Source of the DNA: Anaeramoeba flamelloides
Lineage: Eukaryota; Metamonada; Anaeramoebidae
Length of the DNA stretch: 64,000 nt
Assembly (NCBI GenBank): GCA_027625915.1
Contig: JANTQA010000023.1
Coordinates: 13,764,001-13,828,000 of the forward strand
Direction of reading: 5' to 3'
In this document: positions 10,690 through 22,342 of the stretch, in pieces
Layout of the letters: each line of letters begins with the position of its first letter
Position numbering within the stretch: the first letter of the stretch is position 1
The notes under the pieces: model-generated
Databases searched by the model: none
What the model was told of the DNA's origin: nothing
The model's input: only the letters and a program-made list of their open reading frames with translations
Translations under genes and position numbers: made by a program

Positions 10690-11060
10690 TAAACAGAAAT
10701 TTAGAAATTAGGGAAATTACTGAAGAGTGTCGCCAAGTGCCACAGGGTACTTATGTTTTTTTTTAATTTAAGAAATAAACATTGGCAACTTGACAACACT
10801 TTCTGTGATGTATTCCAGAATTTAAGAAATCAAAATAAAATCAAAGATTTTGAAATTTTCTTTTTATTTCTTAAATTAAAAAAAAACAAATGAAACTTTT
10901 CCAGAATTCAAAAGTATAGAGTAAAAACCAAAAATTTATTTAATTTTCAGTTTATGTCTAAAATTGGAAAAAAACTAAAGAAAGGTGTCTAACTTTTACA
11001 GAATTTAAAAGAATTGGGTAAAATATCTTTGATTTTACTCCAGTTCTTTGAATTCTGGAT
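10690..11060. repeat. Palindromic-module cluster 2
   Basis: Contains a delta module (TTTAATTTAAGAAATAAA against its inverse, about 10,756-10,886) and alpha modules, the best at 10,998-11,058 (CAGAATTTAAAAGAATT paired with AGTTCTTTGAATTCTG). It is preceded by the short GTGTCGCCAAGTGCCAC motif that also precedes delta modules at 39.6 and 41.1 kb. Confidence 0.6.
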
Positions 11061-11204
11061 AATATAACAGTTTTAAGAGGAAATTAATTTAATACCTTCA
11101 AAAATCATTAAAATAAAGAAGAAGAAGAAGAAGAATTAATTATTTATTTTTGTTGTTAGGGGTAATGATTTGATGTTTAAGGATCTAAAGTATTTCAAAA
11201 AAAT

Positions 11205-11960
11205 GTGGATTTTTTTTTTACATTTCAAAAAAAAACATATTTTTTAGTGAATGTATTCATTAATTGGGGTAGCCAAATTAAGTTTAATATTAATATTAAT
11301 TGAATCAATGTCTAATGTATTTGTCTCAAAATATGTATGGATGAAATTTTTCCAAAAAATGAAAAAAAAATAGTACATTTTTTGGTGTAAACAATGTAAG
11401 GACCTTTTCAATAAAAAACTGAAAATACGGAAAGGGTACAATTGATGTTTTAAACAATCAAATCTAGTTATATGTTTTCAATTCTATTTGAAATTTTGTT
11501 GAGATTAAACAAGTTATGAAAAGGATTTTTTTGAATCAAAAGGAAAATAATAAACGTCAATTTTTACCCTAAAAAATATCTGGTAAAATCGAGATCATAA
11601 AATTTGATATCATTTATTTATGTAATATAATACAAAAAAACAAATTGAATTAAAATATAGAATCTAATAAATGGTAGTTAATTATTTTGTATATTTACAG
11701 TCAGTTCCGCTTATAAGACACAAACTCTGAACAAAATTTAAGGCACTAAAAAAAAAATCTCAAATTAAGGTACAAAATTCAAATTCTAGTAAATTAAATT
11801 GTGTAAAATAAAATTCCAAAAAATGTGCTTTAATTTGGGATTATTATGTACCTTAAATTTCGTTCAATGTTTGTGTCTTAAAAGTGGAACTGGCTGTAAG
11901 TGCTTTTTGAAGATTGAGTTTAATAAGATATCTTTTTAATTAAGTTTCCCCCAAATTTTT
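11205..11960 (+). repeat. Repeat P1, interrupted by element B2
   Basis: Direct repeat of 52,770-53,300. Shared blocks include GAGATTAAACAAGTTATGAA, AAAATCGAGATCA and GTAGTTAATTATTTTG. P1 carries element B2 (11,698-11,896), while P2 lacks it at the same point and so preserves an empty site. Confidence 0.6.
11698..11896. mobile_element. Element B2, 199-bp palindromic MITE inside P1
   Basis: Begins CAGTCAGTTCCGCTTATAAG and ends AAAGTGGAACTGGCTG, flanked by TA at 11,696-11,697 and 11,897-11,898. It is clearly related to B1 but more diverged between its arms. The empty site in P2 near 53,258 has a single TA. Confidence 0.8.
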
Positions 11961-12299
11961 GTAAATAGTATATATATATATATATATAATTATTAACAAT
12001 AAATCAATGTAAATTTGTTTTATTTGTTTGAAAAGATTTAAAAAATAGATATAATAATAATAATAATAATAACCATTTATGGATAAAATATTTTATATAT
12101 TACCAATCGATAAAAATAAATATAATTATTTTATTAAATATTATTTAAAAATAATCAAATTAAGAAATATTTGTTAAGATTAAAATTTATATATTTCCAG
12201 ATTTAAGAAATTAATTATCTGTTTTTTTTTTAAATTTAATATTTGGTTAATTTTTCTCATATTTTTTGCTAAAGAAAAAAAAAAAATTCGAAATATTCT
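11961..12299. other. Microsatellite-rich DNA, no gene
   Basis: Contains a TA run near 11,970-11,988 and an AAT run near 12,048-12,070. Nothing coding-like. Confidence 0.6.
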
Positions 12300-12376
12300 T
12301 TGATATTTTTATTTATTTATTTGGAGAAAGGACAATTAAAGAATGTTTATCAAATAAAACAAAAGAGAAGAAGAAA

Positions 12377-12415
<39 letters not shown>

Positions 12416-12560
12416 TCATTTCCATGGCCAAATAGTAATTATCCGAGTCATGAATACACGGGGGGGGGGGTAAAAACCGATAGAAGGATGATCGGTTTCA
12501 GAAAAAAATACGACAATCAGTGATTAATAATTGGTATTTCACGACCCTCAGAGAAATATT
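12300..12560 (+). repeat. Element M2 fragment with 11-G run
   Basis: Similar to the left end of M1: TTTATTTATTTATTTGGAGA, AAAGAGAAGAAGAAAAATAA, a TA run replacing the AATTAAA part, ATTATCATTTCCATGGCCAA, and an 11-G run at about 12,460-12,470 at the same relative place as the 22-G run of M1. I found no inverted partner to the right. Confidence 0.55.
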
Positions 12561-12917
12561 CTTTGAATCAACAAATTATATTCTTTTCAAGTTACAAATA
12601 ATTATATATTTTAAAATTTTTCAAGTTGTTTTTTTATACACTTTCTTCAAAGATAATAGGATTTCAATCTTATTTCAAAGATAATTTTTTTTTTGAAATT
12701 ATTTGGAAATATGTTGAATTTTTTAACTTTTTGAAAATGAAAAAAAGGATCGAATTTTTAAAAATGATGCTACCTTTCTCATAAAAATAGCAGTATGGGC
12801 AATTTTACTGTTCTAGTAATCAAATTTTTGCTGTTTTTTTCGATTTCAGGATGCATTAGATTTTTTTTTGAATATATTAGGAAATTATTCCAAGGTTTTT
12901 TGTTTTAAAACAAGACA

Positions 12918-12975
12918 TAAGGTTTACAATTCCTGAAACGGAAAAAAAGAGTTATTTCAGGGATTTTAGTTTGGA
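12918..12975. repeat. Remnant of element K termini
   Basis: ATAAGGTTTACAATTCCTGAA matches, within its first 20 bases, the terminus of K1 and is followed after about 17 bp by TTTCAGGGATT, the inverse of the same end. It looks like a deletion product that kept only terminal sequence. Confidence 0.4.
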
Positions 12976-14480
12976 GAAAACAATACATTTAAACCAATAT
13001 AATTAACCACTCACTCCCTTATGGAAATATTCCATCAACAATTAATAAGAAAATAACAAATTTATTCTGAAATTAAGGTCTCTCATTTGAAGAGTAAAAG
13101 CAAAAAACTTGAGTTCAGTTTTGCTATTTGTCTGTTTAAAAGACAAATTACTAAGAACAAGATTGAAATTTATATCTATAATTATTTTTTTACTTCTTTT
13201 TTAATTTGTATTGAGAAAACTAAGGAAAATGCAACGTAACCTTTACTGAAAAATTGAAAAAAGATTAGTTGAGATGAAAGTTAATCCGAGTTAAATTTGT
13301 GGTAGTTGTAAAATAAACATTTTAATGGGTAATTCCAAGGTTTGTTTGGGATATAATTACATAAAAAAGAATTTATTAAAAGGATCAAAATAATGCATGT
13401 ACAAAGACTATAATCCGTGTTTCAAAATAAAATACGTGCTTTTTTTTCTTCTTGTTCCAAGGCAACATCCAATCTACTACCAAATAATATACATAAGTTC
13501 AAATCAATTTTAAAAGTAAAGGTCTGGTTATTTTCAGTAAAATGTAAATTATTAATGCAAATAGTTGAATTTTTTTCAATTTTTTCATAATCTTCTTAAT
13601 TTTTTTGAAATTTTTTTATGTTTGTTTTTTTGAGATAAAAATTTTCTATAAAAATAACTCTATTTTTTGAGATAAATTTTCCAATTTGATCCTTCATTTT
13701 TAGAATTTCTTTTTAAATAATAGAACTTTAAGAAACCAATACCATATTTTTTGAGGGTTTATTTTTGGTTTCTTTGTTCTCTTGAGATATAAATCTTCTA
13801 TAACAAAAAAACACACTTTTTTTTTGGAAACACACATTAAATTTTTTTACACAATTAATTTTGACTACTATTATATTCAATTTCTTGGATGTGTTCAAGC
13901 TAAAGATCTGATTTAACCTTATAAAGGCTCTTCACAACCAATATCCACAACAAGAATAGAATAATCCATATAAATTCTACCAAGACTTTTTTGAACTTTC
14001 AGACTGACAGTCTGTAAGATTTCAGTTTGTAATATTCTTTCATATTTTTTTAACTTTCCTTTACCTTTATAAGTTTTTTTATTATCTCAAAAAAGAGTAA
14101 AAAAATAATAATTAATAAAAGATCACATTTTGAATTTAATTGAAATTTTTGAAAGTTAATTACAAAGAAAAATATTTGTAAAACTTTCAAAAACCTGAAA
14201 CTCTTTTTATGAAAACCAAAAATTGAAAAATTATTCAAATTGCAATGTTTTTAAAAGTACAAATTGAAAAAACTTAAAAATTGTTAGTTATTGAATTTTG
14301 ATAATGTAATTCCTTTCCAAATTTAGAACGATTTCAAAAAAATAAAAGTGTTGTAAAGTTAAAAAAGTGACTACAATTTTTGTGCTATTCTTTTCGTGTT
14401 GAAAAGCAAACTTTATCATTTTCAGAGCAGTTCAAAAGATGCTAAAAGGCAAAAATTTGATTTTTGATTCTATTTTTTAT
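12976..14480. other. Intergenic DNA, no gene seen
   Basis: About 1.5 kb of AT-rich sequence with no coding-like frame and no repeat that I could match in the window. Confidence 0.5.
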
Positions 14481-14484
14481 TTTT

Positions 14485-14935
14485 TAGAATATTTGGATTC
14501 TAATTGTAGAATCTTGGATTCTTTTTTTAAAAGCAAATGTGACGAGTATAAAGAATTTTAAAACAATTAAAATAATAAAAACAATACAATTGTTAGTGTA
14601 GAAATAATATCTTTTTTAAAACAAATAAAATAACCAAAAAAATGAAAAGTTAGCATCTCAAAAATACCAAAAAAAAAACAACCAACAGCTCTCAACCACA
14701 CACACAAACAAAATAGAATCTTTTGATTCTAAAAAAAAAATCAACTGATAAACAAAAAATTCCCAAATTCAACTTTTCAGGATCAAACAAATTATAAAGT
14801 CAAGGTTTTTAGATCAAATAGTTTTAACAAAATCTACTATATTGTTTAACTCAGCCATTCTAAAAACATCAACTTTTTAGAATCTTTGGATTCATAAGAA
14901 TCTTAAAATAATTATTTTAGAATCTTCGGATTCTA
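14485..14935. promoter_or_regulatory. Five copies of a palindromic motif upstream of uL3
   Basis: TAGAATCTTNGGATTCTA-like palindromes occur at about 14,485-14,502, 14,507-14,522, 14,714-14,731, 14,878-14,895 and 14,918-14,935, with half-sites in between. They lie 260-710 bp upstream of the uL3 start codon. Repetition in one upstream region suggests transcription factor sites or a local repeat. I did not see the motif clustered elsewhere. Confidence 0.4.
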
Positions 14936-15008
14936 TTTTTTAGAATATTTTGAACTACTCTGATCATTTTTTTTATTTTTAATCTTCACTTTTGAATATT
15001 TATTAAAT

Positions 15009-15194
15009 GTAAGCTAATTTAACTTTTTTTTTTTCCTTTACTGTCCCCAAATTATCCAATCTGTTTTTTCAAAACAAACAACTAAACGATTAATTAACCA
15101 CTTAAAAACTTTTTCTTTCTTTTTTCTTTTTTCTTTTTTTTTTTTTTGTTTTTAAATTTTTTTTTTTCTTTTTTCTTAAAAAATAAAAAAACAG
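15009..15194 (+). other. Possible 5'-UTR intron of uL3
   Basis: GTAAGC at 15,009 resembles a donor. A long pyrimidine-rich stretch then ends in ACAG directly before the ATG at 15,195, a good acceptor context. The alternative is a plain pyrimidine-rich leader. Confidence 0.3.
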
Positions 15195-16442
15195 ATGGGT
15201 CATCGAAAATTTGAAGAACCAAGATCAGGATCTCTTGGATTTTTACCAAGAAAGAGATGTAGAAAGAAGATGGGAAAAATTAGATCATTCCCAAAAGACA
15301 AGCTCCAAGGAGCCCCACACCTCACAGGATTTGTCGGCTACAAAGTCGGTATGACACATATTGTGAGAGGTGTCAACAGACCAGGCTCTGATCTCCATAA
15401 AAAGGAAATTGTTGAAGCTGTTACCATCATTGAAACACCACCAATGATCGCTGTCGGTCTTGTTGGTTACAAAAGAACCCCAAAGGGTTTAAAGGCCATT
15501 ACCACCATCTGGGTCCAAAACATTTCCAACGAATGTAAAAGAATATTTTACAAGAACTGGTACAAATCCAAACAAAAGGCATTCACCAAATATGTCAAAA
15601 CACATTTTGAAGGCGAAGGCAAGCAATTCAAACACAAAATTTCCAAGCTCAAAACGCATTCCGAAGTTGTCAGACTACTTGCACACACACAAACAAACCT
15701 GATTCCATTCAAGCAAAAAAAGGCACACCTGATCGAATTACAAATCAACGGAGGATCGAACATCAAAGAAAAAATCGACTTTGCTTTATCCAAATTCGAA
15801 CAAAAAATCAACGTCACCGATGTTTTCCAAACAAACCAAGTTCTCGACACAATGTCCATCTCCACAGGTAAAGGATTCAAGGGTGTCATTGCAAGATGGG
15901 GCGTGAAAAGATTACCAAGAAAAACCCATCGTGGTTTAAGAAAGGTTGGCTGTATTGGTGCATGGCATCCAGCTAATGTCAGATGGTCAGTTGCCAGATC
16001 TGGTCAAAAGGGTTACGGACACAGAACTGAAAGAAACAAAAAAATCTACAGAATCGGAAAATCCTGTTTAACCGAAGAAGGCTTAAACAATGGTGGCACA
16101 GAATACGATATCACAGAAAAAACCATCAACCCACTCGGTGGATGGCCAAAATACGGTCTTGTCAACCACGACTTTTTAATCATCAAAGGCGGTGTTCCAG
16201 GTACAAGAAGAAGACCAATCACCTTAAGGAAAACCCTCTGGCATTCCAATAAACGATACGTCAAAGAAGAAATCGATCTCAAATTCATCGATACTGCTTC
16301 CAAATGTGGTAAGGGTATTTTCCAAACTCTCGAAGAAAAACGTAAATTCATGGGTAAACTTAAAAAGGAACGCTTAAGAGAAGAAGCTGAACTTGCTAAG
16401 CAAACTAAAGAAGAAATGGAAATCCAAGTTAACGAAAAATAA
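15195..16442 (+). CDS. RPL3: 60S ribosomal protein uL3 (RPL3), 415 aa
   Basis: Core protein of the large ribosomal subunit that reaches the peptidyl transferase centre and takes part in early 60S assembly. The protein is collinear with the eukaryotic family from MGHRKFEEPRSGSLGFLPRK to the KKERLREEAEL tail. The peptidyl-transferase-proximal tip is present (GFKGVIARWGVKRLPRKTHRG), with His245 in the same position as the His245 that is methylated in human RPL3, and so is the GCIGAWHPANVRWSVARSGQ block. Length matches the family (about 400 aa), with a short Glu/Lys-rich C-terminal extension. Uninterrupted single coding exon. Codon use is GC-richer than the flanks, as expected of a highly expressed gene. 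An AATAAA signal follows the stop by about 30 nt. Confidence 0.98.
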   Translation: MGHRKFEEPRSGSLGFLPRKRCRKKMGKIRSFPKDKLQGAPHLTGFVGYKVGMTHIVRGVNRPGSDLHKKEIVEAVTIIETPPMIAVGLVGYKRTPKGLKAITTIWVQNISNECKRIFYKNWYKSKQKAFTKYVKTHFEGEGKQFKHKISKLKTHSEVVRLLAHTQTNLIPFKQKKAHLIELQINGGSNIKEKIDFALSKFEQKINVTDVFQTNQVLDTMSISTGKGFKGVIARWGVKRLPRKTHRGLRKVGCIGAWHPANVRWSVARSGQKGYGHRTERNKKIYRIGKSCLTEEGLNNGGTEYDITEKTINPLGGWPKYGLVNHDFLIIKGGVPGTRRRPITLRKTLWHSNKRYVKEEIDLKFIDTASKCGKGIFQTLEEKRKFMGKLKKERLREEAELAKQTKEEMEIQVNEK

Positions 16443-17949
16443 TTTCTTCAAAGTTTGATCTCAAGACGAAGTAAAAATAAACAGATAACCAAATCTAATT
16501 TGGTATAGTTATTTATTGAACTTCCATTTTTAATGATTATTCTATCATCCTTACTCTTTCTTTTTTATTTTTTAGAAAAAAAATATTCAAATATTTTTGA
16601 ATTACAGAAATATTTTTTGATAAAAACTTAACTTCTTTTTTTTTTTTCGTTTTTTTTTATTAAATTTTCATATGATTTTAATTTGTTGAAAGTAATGATT
16701 ATATTTTATTCGTTTTTTTTTTAAATTTCAAATTTATAATCAAAAAAGTAGAAATTATTACTCAAAGTTTTATTTTTGAAACCTTTTCTTAATTTTTATC
16801 AAAAAAGTTCTAAAAATCGACATCAATTTTATACATGTTTATTATTCTGAAAGGCAAACATAAAAATTCTGGAAAAAAGTTGAACGATGATCAGAGCTCC
16901 TCAAAAGATGTAAAAATCAAAATTAATCTGCAAAGAGTAAATAATTCACAAAAAAAGTGTACAATAATTGTAGTTATTTTTTAAGTTACCATAAATAATG
17001 GATCGACCTCGATTTTTTTTGTCAATTCTTTAATAATGAACCAATTTTGATAAAATTCTATATTTGATTTTGTTATTCCAAATACTAATAGAAATATAAG
17101 AAGAAAAATGCCAGATCTATCAGTTCTTCAAAATATTAAATAAAGGGTTTTTATTGTAAAAATTATCGGATTCTACAATCTCAAAAAATATTCAATAACA
17201 AGTATCCTTAGATATCTGAAATAATTCTTTTTTATATATTCAAAGTTAATTCCACATCTCGTCAGAAATCATTTTGAGTTGTTTACCCAACTCTAATTCA
17301 ATTTTTAAATTTGTTTGTCAAATTAAAAACCTTTCAAAAATCAAAAGTAATTTTTAACAAATAAAAAAATCCAAAGAAACTAAAAATTTCCAAAGAGGGA
17401 AAATATAAATGATCGCCAAAACTCAAACCCAAGAACAATTATAACACCACGCTTCTTTAAATATTACTTTATTTTTGAAATTATTTCTAAGACGGGATGA
17501 ATTATTACTGAATTAAGAAGAACTGAAAATTGGAAATTGCAGAACAACATTTTGAGGTTAAAAAAAACTTTCCAGACTTTGATGATCAGAACTTTATGGA
17601 GAAGAAACTCACAAAACCATTCCTTTCTTTATAAAAATAACAAATCAATTCCAAATATATGAAAAATAAACGACAAGTTTTTTATCGAGGTTGTTTCAAT
17701 AGTTTAACTGAAAATAATGGCTGGAAATGGTTTATATTTTATGATCTTCTTTTTTTATATAATTCTCTTGAATTTCCCAGAAAATATAAAAATATTGAGA
17801 GGTTTTTTTTTTAGGAATAATCCCAGTAATGAGCCAAATTTTATTAAACAAGCTTATTGATAAGCACCCTTTCAATTGCATCCATATCATTCAGTTTAAA
17901 TATGTACAAAACCGAGCAACTCAATATATAAATAAATATTAATATATAA
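16443..17949. other. Intergenic DNA 3' of uL3, no gene seen
   Basis: AT-rich, no coding-like frame. It begins with the uL3 3'-UTR and its AATAAA signal near 16,476. No repeat recognised until element N. Confidence 0.5.
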
Positions 17950-19470
17950 ATATATATATATATATCCCTTAGCACCCCAAATAACCTAAAAACATTTCAA
18001 ACAAAAATTTTAATTTGAAATGTTATCAAAGGATAATAAGGTATAGAATTAATAAAAAATTATCTTAGAAAGAAAATTTTATAATTAAAAATTGTATAGT
18101 TACTTAAAATAAAAAAATAACTTGAAAAAAAATTTCAACATTGGGAATTTTTTTTTTGGTTATTGTGATTTTATTATTTTTTCAAATTTTGTCAAAATTT
18201 TTTTTTTTTTTTTTGAAAAGTTTGTCTAGACATCAAAAACCTCTTATTTTTAACATTTAAAATACATTATACTTTACTGGAAATTTTTTGTGGCCCTTTG
18301 CACCCCAAAATTACCTAAAATGCTTGATTAAATAATTTATTCATTATAAAAGTTATTATAACATCACATAGAAAATTTGTTTTATCTACTGATTACTATT
18401 CAATATCACAATCTATATTAGATTCTAAATAATTTAAAAATAAAAAAACAAATATAAATTAATTTAGTAAAAAAAAATCAAATTTTTTTTCATTGCAAAA
18501 TATTACAATTTTTTCAACAAGATTTTTTTTCAATTTTAAATGATTTGGCCAATAGTTCAAGTCAGATTAATAATTGATTTTTTTTTTTATTTTTTACAAT
18601 TTTTTAATTTTTGACTTTTTAAAATCTAGACATAAAACAAACAATATTGTTGAATTAGAGACCATATGTCAGAACTTATTTAACAAGATCTGTATTAATT
18701 TATTAAGGAAAAATCAAAATATCACAAATATATTATTCAAATTTTTACCAATAACAAAACGCAATAAAAAAAATTGGTTTCGGAGATTATTTTATTATAT
18801 TGGAATAATATTTAAGAGTTATATTTTTTATTTTATTTTATATTTAGGTATTTATATTTTATCAATTAAAAAGTAATTTATATTTGTTTTATTCCAATTT
18901 AATAAATTGAAATTATTTTACATTTTTTTTTTTTTTTTTATTTTCAATTATTATCTATTGCTTAAATAAAAATTTTAGAAAATTAATCATATTAAAAATT
19001 TAATTTTGGCCTAAAGAAATAAATTTCATTTTTCTCTTAATTGGATATTTATTGAAATTTTTTCTAGAAAAAAAAATAAAATTTCAAAGTAATTTATTTT
19101 TTTATTTATTTTTTTTATCATAAAATTAGCAAAATTGTTTGGTGTTTATTATTAATAAATTAATGTGTTGAGTTTTGAATTATTATTAATGTAATAAAAT
19201 TTCTGATTTAAAAAAATAAATTAAAAATAAAAATCTTTGAAAAAAAATGTAAAAATGAATAATTATTATTTTTTTTTTCAATTTCAAAAAAAAAATAAAT
19301 AACTTAACTACTTTATCTTTGAACTATTTTGACTTTTTATAATAATTCAAATCTGGATTAAAGAAAAATAAGAAAACTAATATCTTAGTAGATCAATATC
19401 ATTTTAAATATAATTTAAAAAACTTGATGAAATTTAGGCAAATCCGGGGTGCTACGGGATATATATATAT
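17950..19470. repeat. Element N, about 1.5 kb, ends in TA runs
   Basis: The left end (TA run, then CCCTTAGCACCCCAAATAAC) and the right end (GGGGTGCTACGGGATATATA, then a TA run) are inverted copies. A second left-type end (CCCTTTGCACCCCAAAATTA) lies inside at about 18,295, suggesting a nested or duplicated copy. The interior is AT-rich with a 100-codon frame (18,574-18,876) of low-complexity, membrane-like composition that I do not regard as a gene. Confidence 0.5.
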
Positions 19471-19979
19471 ACATATATATATATATATTATTACCGTTTT
19501 AATGTCTTTATTAATCATCTAGATGACACTTTTCATTATTATCTTAATTGTTTAACATCAAAAATGTATTATTTTTGTAATTTATTATACTTGCAGAACA
19601 CGATAACATTGATATATTTAGTCAATTTCGTTATCAGATATTTATTGTAAATATAATTAAAATAATTAAATAAAAATTAAAAAGGTTTTAGATGCTCTCT
19701 AAATTTGAATGAATCATAATTCGATTTATATGGGATAAAACGACTAGAATTATTATGTTACCTAATTTGACTAAATTTTACCTTTTCATGTTTTTTTTTT
19801 TTTTTTCAATATGTGATATATATTAGAATTATTTTTTTCAAATTAAAATACCAAAACACAAATCTGCGGCAAAATAACAGTTACAAATTTTATATTACCA
19901 AATCCTTTTCAATCAACACCAGTATAAAAAAAAATTTAAAAATCCCAGGTTTAAAAAAATACTACATCCATTGACTTTT

Positions 19980-20890
19980 CATCAGAAATAATAAAATGTA
20001 TTTACAATATAATAAAAATTTCAGAAATTCAAATTCTTGAGGTGATTGTATTTATTATTATACATATGACCCCATTTTAAAATTCACTTGATGAGAAAAA
20101 ATGTATTTTCCAGGGGTCAAGATTCCTAAATAAAAGCCATGTGATTTTTAGTATAACTTAACTTTTGGATTTTTACTTTGATAAATGATAACAAATAGTT
20201 TTGAAAATATATTAACTTAAAAAAAATGAAATAGAGATAATGAATTCCTTATTTTCAATATTTTGTGTCCTGGATTTTACAGAATTCAAAAAATAACGAA
20301 TAAAATATCAGAGTGTACTAGATTCTTATGAATCTTTGTAACCTAAAGAAAATGTCTGATAAGTGAGTAGGTTTGCAAGAATTCAAAAGAATAGAGAAAA
20401 ATCAAAGATATTATTCAATTCTTTTAAATTCTAGAAAAATCAACGGTGTTTTTTTTTCTACTTTTTGAAATAAACAGAATATTTCTTAAATTTTCTCTTT
20501 TTTACAAAAATTAAAAAAAAACATAAGAAACAATCAAAATAATTTTTTTTTTCAATTAAAAAATACAAATAATTCTTAATAGTCAAAATAATTAATTCCC
20601 CATTTGGAAGATTTTACTTAAATTTCCAATACTTTTAAAATTTATGATTGTAACCTTTTAACTGTATAGAAAAAAATTTTCAAATTTTTTACTATTAAAT
20701 TTGAAAAAAATCTTAGTAGAAATGGGAAAACTGGATCAACAACTTAAATTTCGTAAAATATCTTTAAAATAATAATTTTTGATCAAAGATCTTTTATTAA
20801 CCAATAGTGTTTATTATAAGTGAAGTTATGAAAAAGTGAAAAATTAGTAAATATTTAATTTTTTTTTATTGAAATTTTTTTCATCTTGAT
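19980..20890 (+). repeat. Repeat L1 with palindromic-module cluster 3
   Basis: Direct repeat of about 39,330-40,410. Shared outer blocks are GTATTTATT plus ACTTTGATA, and AAGTGAAGTT before a run of T. The middle (20,280-20,520) holds an alpha module at 20,376-20,434 and a partial beta module. L2 holds more modules, so the two copies differ mainly by module number. Confidence 0.5.
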
Positions 20891-22342
20891 TAAAAATAAA
20901 CTGTGACATTTATATTTTGAAATATTGTTTTTAACAAATTTAAAGTAAAAGAATAACGGTTTTTCTTAAATGGGGATTGTAGTTGATATCATTTTTAAAT
21001 TAAAAATAAATAAATAATAATCTTGAAGATAGAAATGAAAAGAAAAATAATGAGTAAGGAATTTCCATTTGGTTAAAAATCAATGTTTTTGTATTATCGC
21101 TATATATAAATAATAAAAGGTTTTTCAAATTCTCGAATTTCATTTTAATGTAAAATTGTTTCACTATAACTGGAAATAATGTTTGAATATGGGTGTAAAC
21201 TCCCTTTCAGTCAAAATAACACAGTTTATTGAAGAAATAGATTATATTTTATTCATCTAATTCATTATTCTTCTCAAAATAAATTTTCTTTTTTTTTTTT
21301 TTGATCAGAATTTTTTTTCTAATTTTCTCATTTTTTTATTTATTTATTAATTCTTATGTTTTTATTTTTTCTTTCCTTTACACTAATTTAATCAATTTTT
21401 TTTTTTTTTTCTTTTTTATTTTTTTTCGATATTTCAAGTTGAGAAAAAAAATCTTCACCAATACAAATAAAAAAAAATGAAATTGGAGTTCTGTAATTTG
21501 CTATTAAATATATCTAAAGAGTTTTAGAAAAATAAAATTGTTAATATTTTTGGGTTTTCATATTCTGATTGTAAATTTTATAATATAAATTCCATTAATA
21601 CTTTATCATTTTTTCTTATATTTGATTGTTAAGGAATTTTTTTTAGATATTATTCAAATCTTTCTTTCATAAATATCAACTCTAAAAAGGCTTTTATATT
21701 TCTCCAGTTCTCATTAAACTTTGATTATTTAATTCTTTACAAAAAAAATATTTTTTTCATTTTTACCTTCAACAAAAAAAGAAATTAAGTTTATTACTAT
21801 ATATAAATTATGATTTCTTTTTACATAAAAAAGTGCAAATTTGGCTATATCATATTTTGAAAGACTACATGAAATCACTTTAAAATAATAAAAAATAATA
21901 GGTTCTCCAAATTCGCAAACGATTTTTAATCCATTTTTTCATCATCATAAAAAAAAATACTCGGAAATTTAATGCCTAAATTCCCAAAAAAAGAAACAAT
22001 AATAATATCAAAAACATTGTTTGTAAAATTTTATTATTCTAGTGATCGAATAAACCATACTCAAATGAATTTTGTATTATTAACATTAATAAAAAAATAT
22101 ATTCTTTTCAGGATTTGAAAAAATATTTTTCAATCTCGACTTCCACTCAGATTTTTTATTTAAACTTACGTCATTATGGTAGTAAGACTCTTTGTAATTT
22201 CATTAAAATGAAGAGCTGTATAAGGTCTTCTCAAATCTAATCAAAAGTCAATTTTCAAGAAACCGATCAGAAAGAGAATAAAAGCAATGCTTTCAAAGAG
22301 AGAAAAATTATATAATTTATTTTCGTTTAGCAATCACAAAAT
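20891..22342. other. Intergenic DNA, no gene seen
   Basis: AT-rich with long T and A runs. No coding-like frame and no recognised repeat. Confidence 0.5.

Noticed and set aside
12266-12523. 85-codon frame across the TA run and G run
   Set aside because: Translation of microsatellites within element M2.
15548-16351. Minus-strand frames of about 100 codons over uL3
   Set aside because: Shadow frames of the uL3 coding sequence.
18574-18876. 100-codon frame inside element N
   Set aside because: Composition follows the AT-rich element, with no recognisable domain and no second copy to show constraint.
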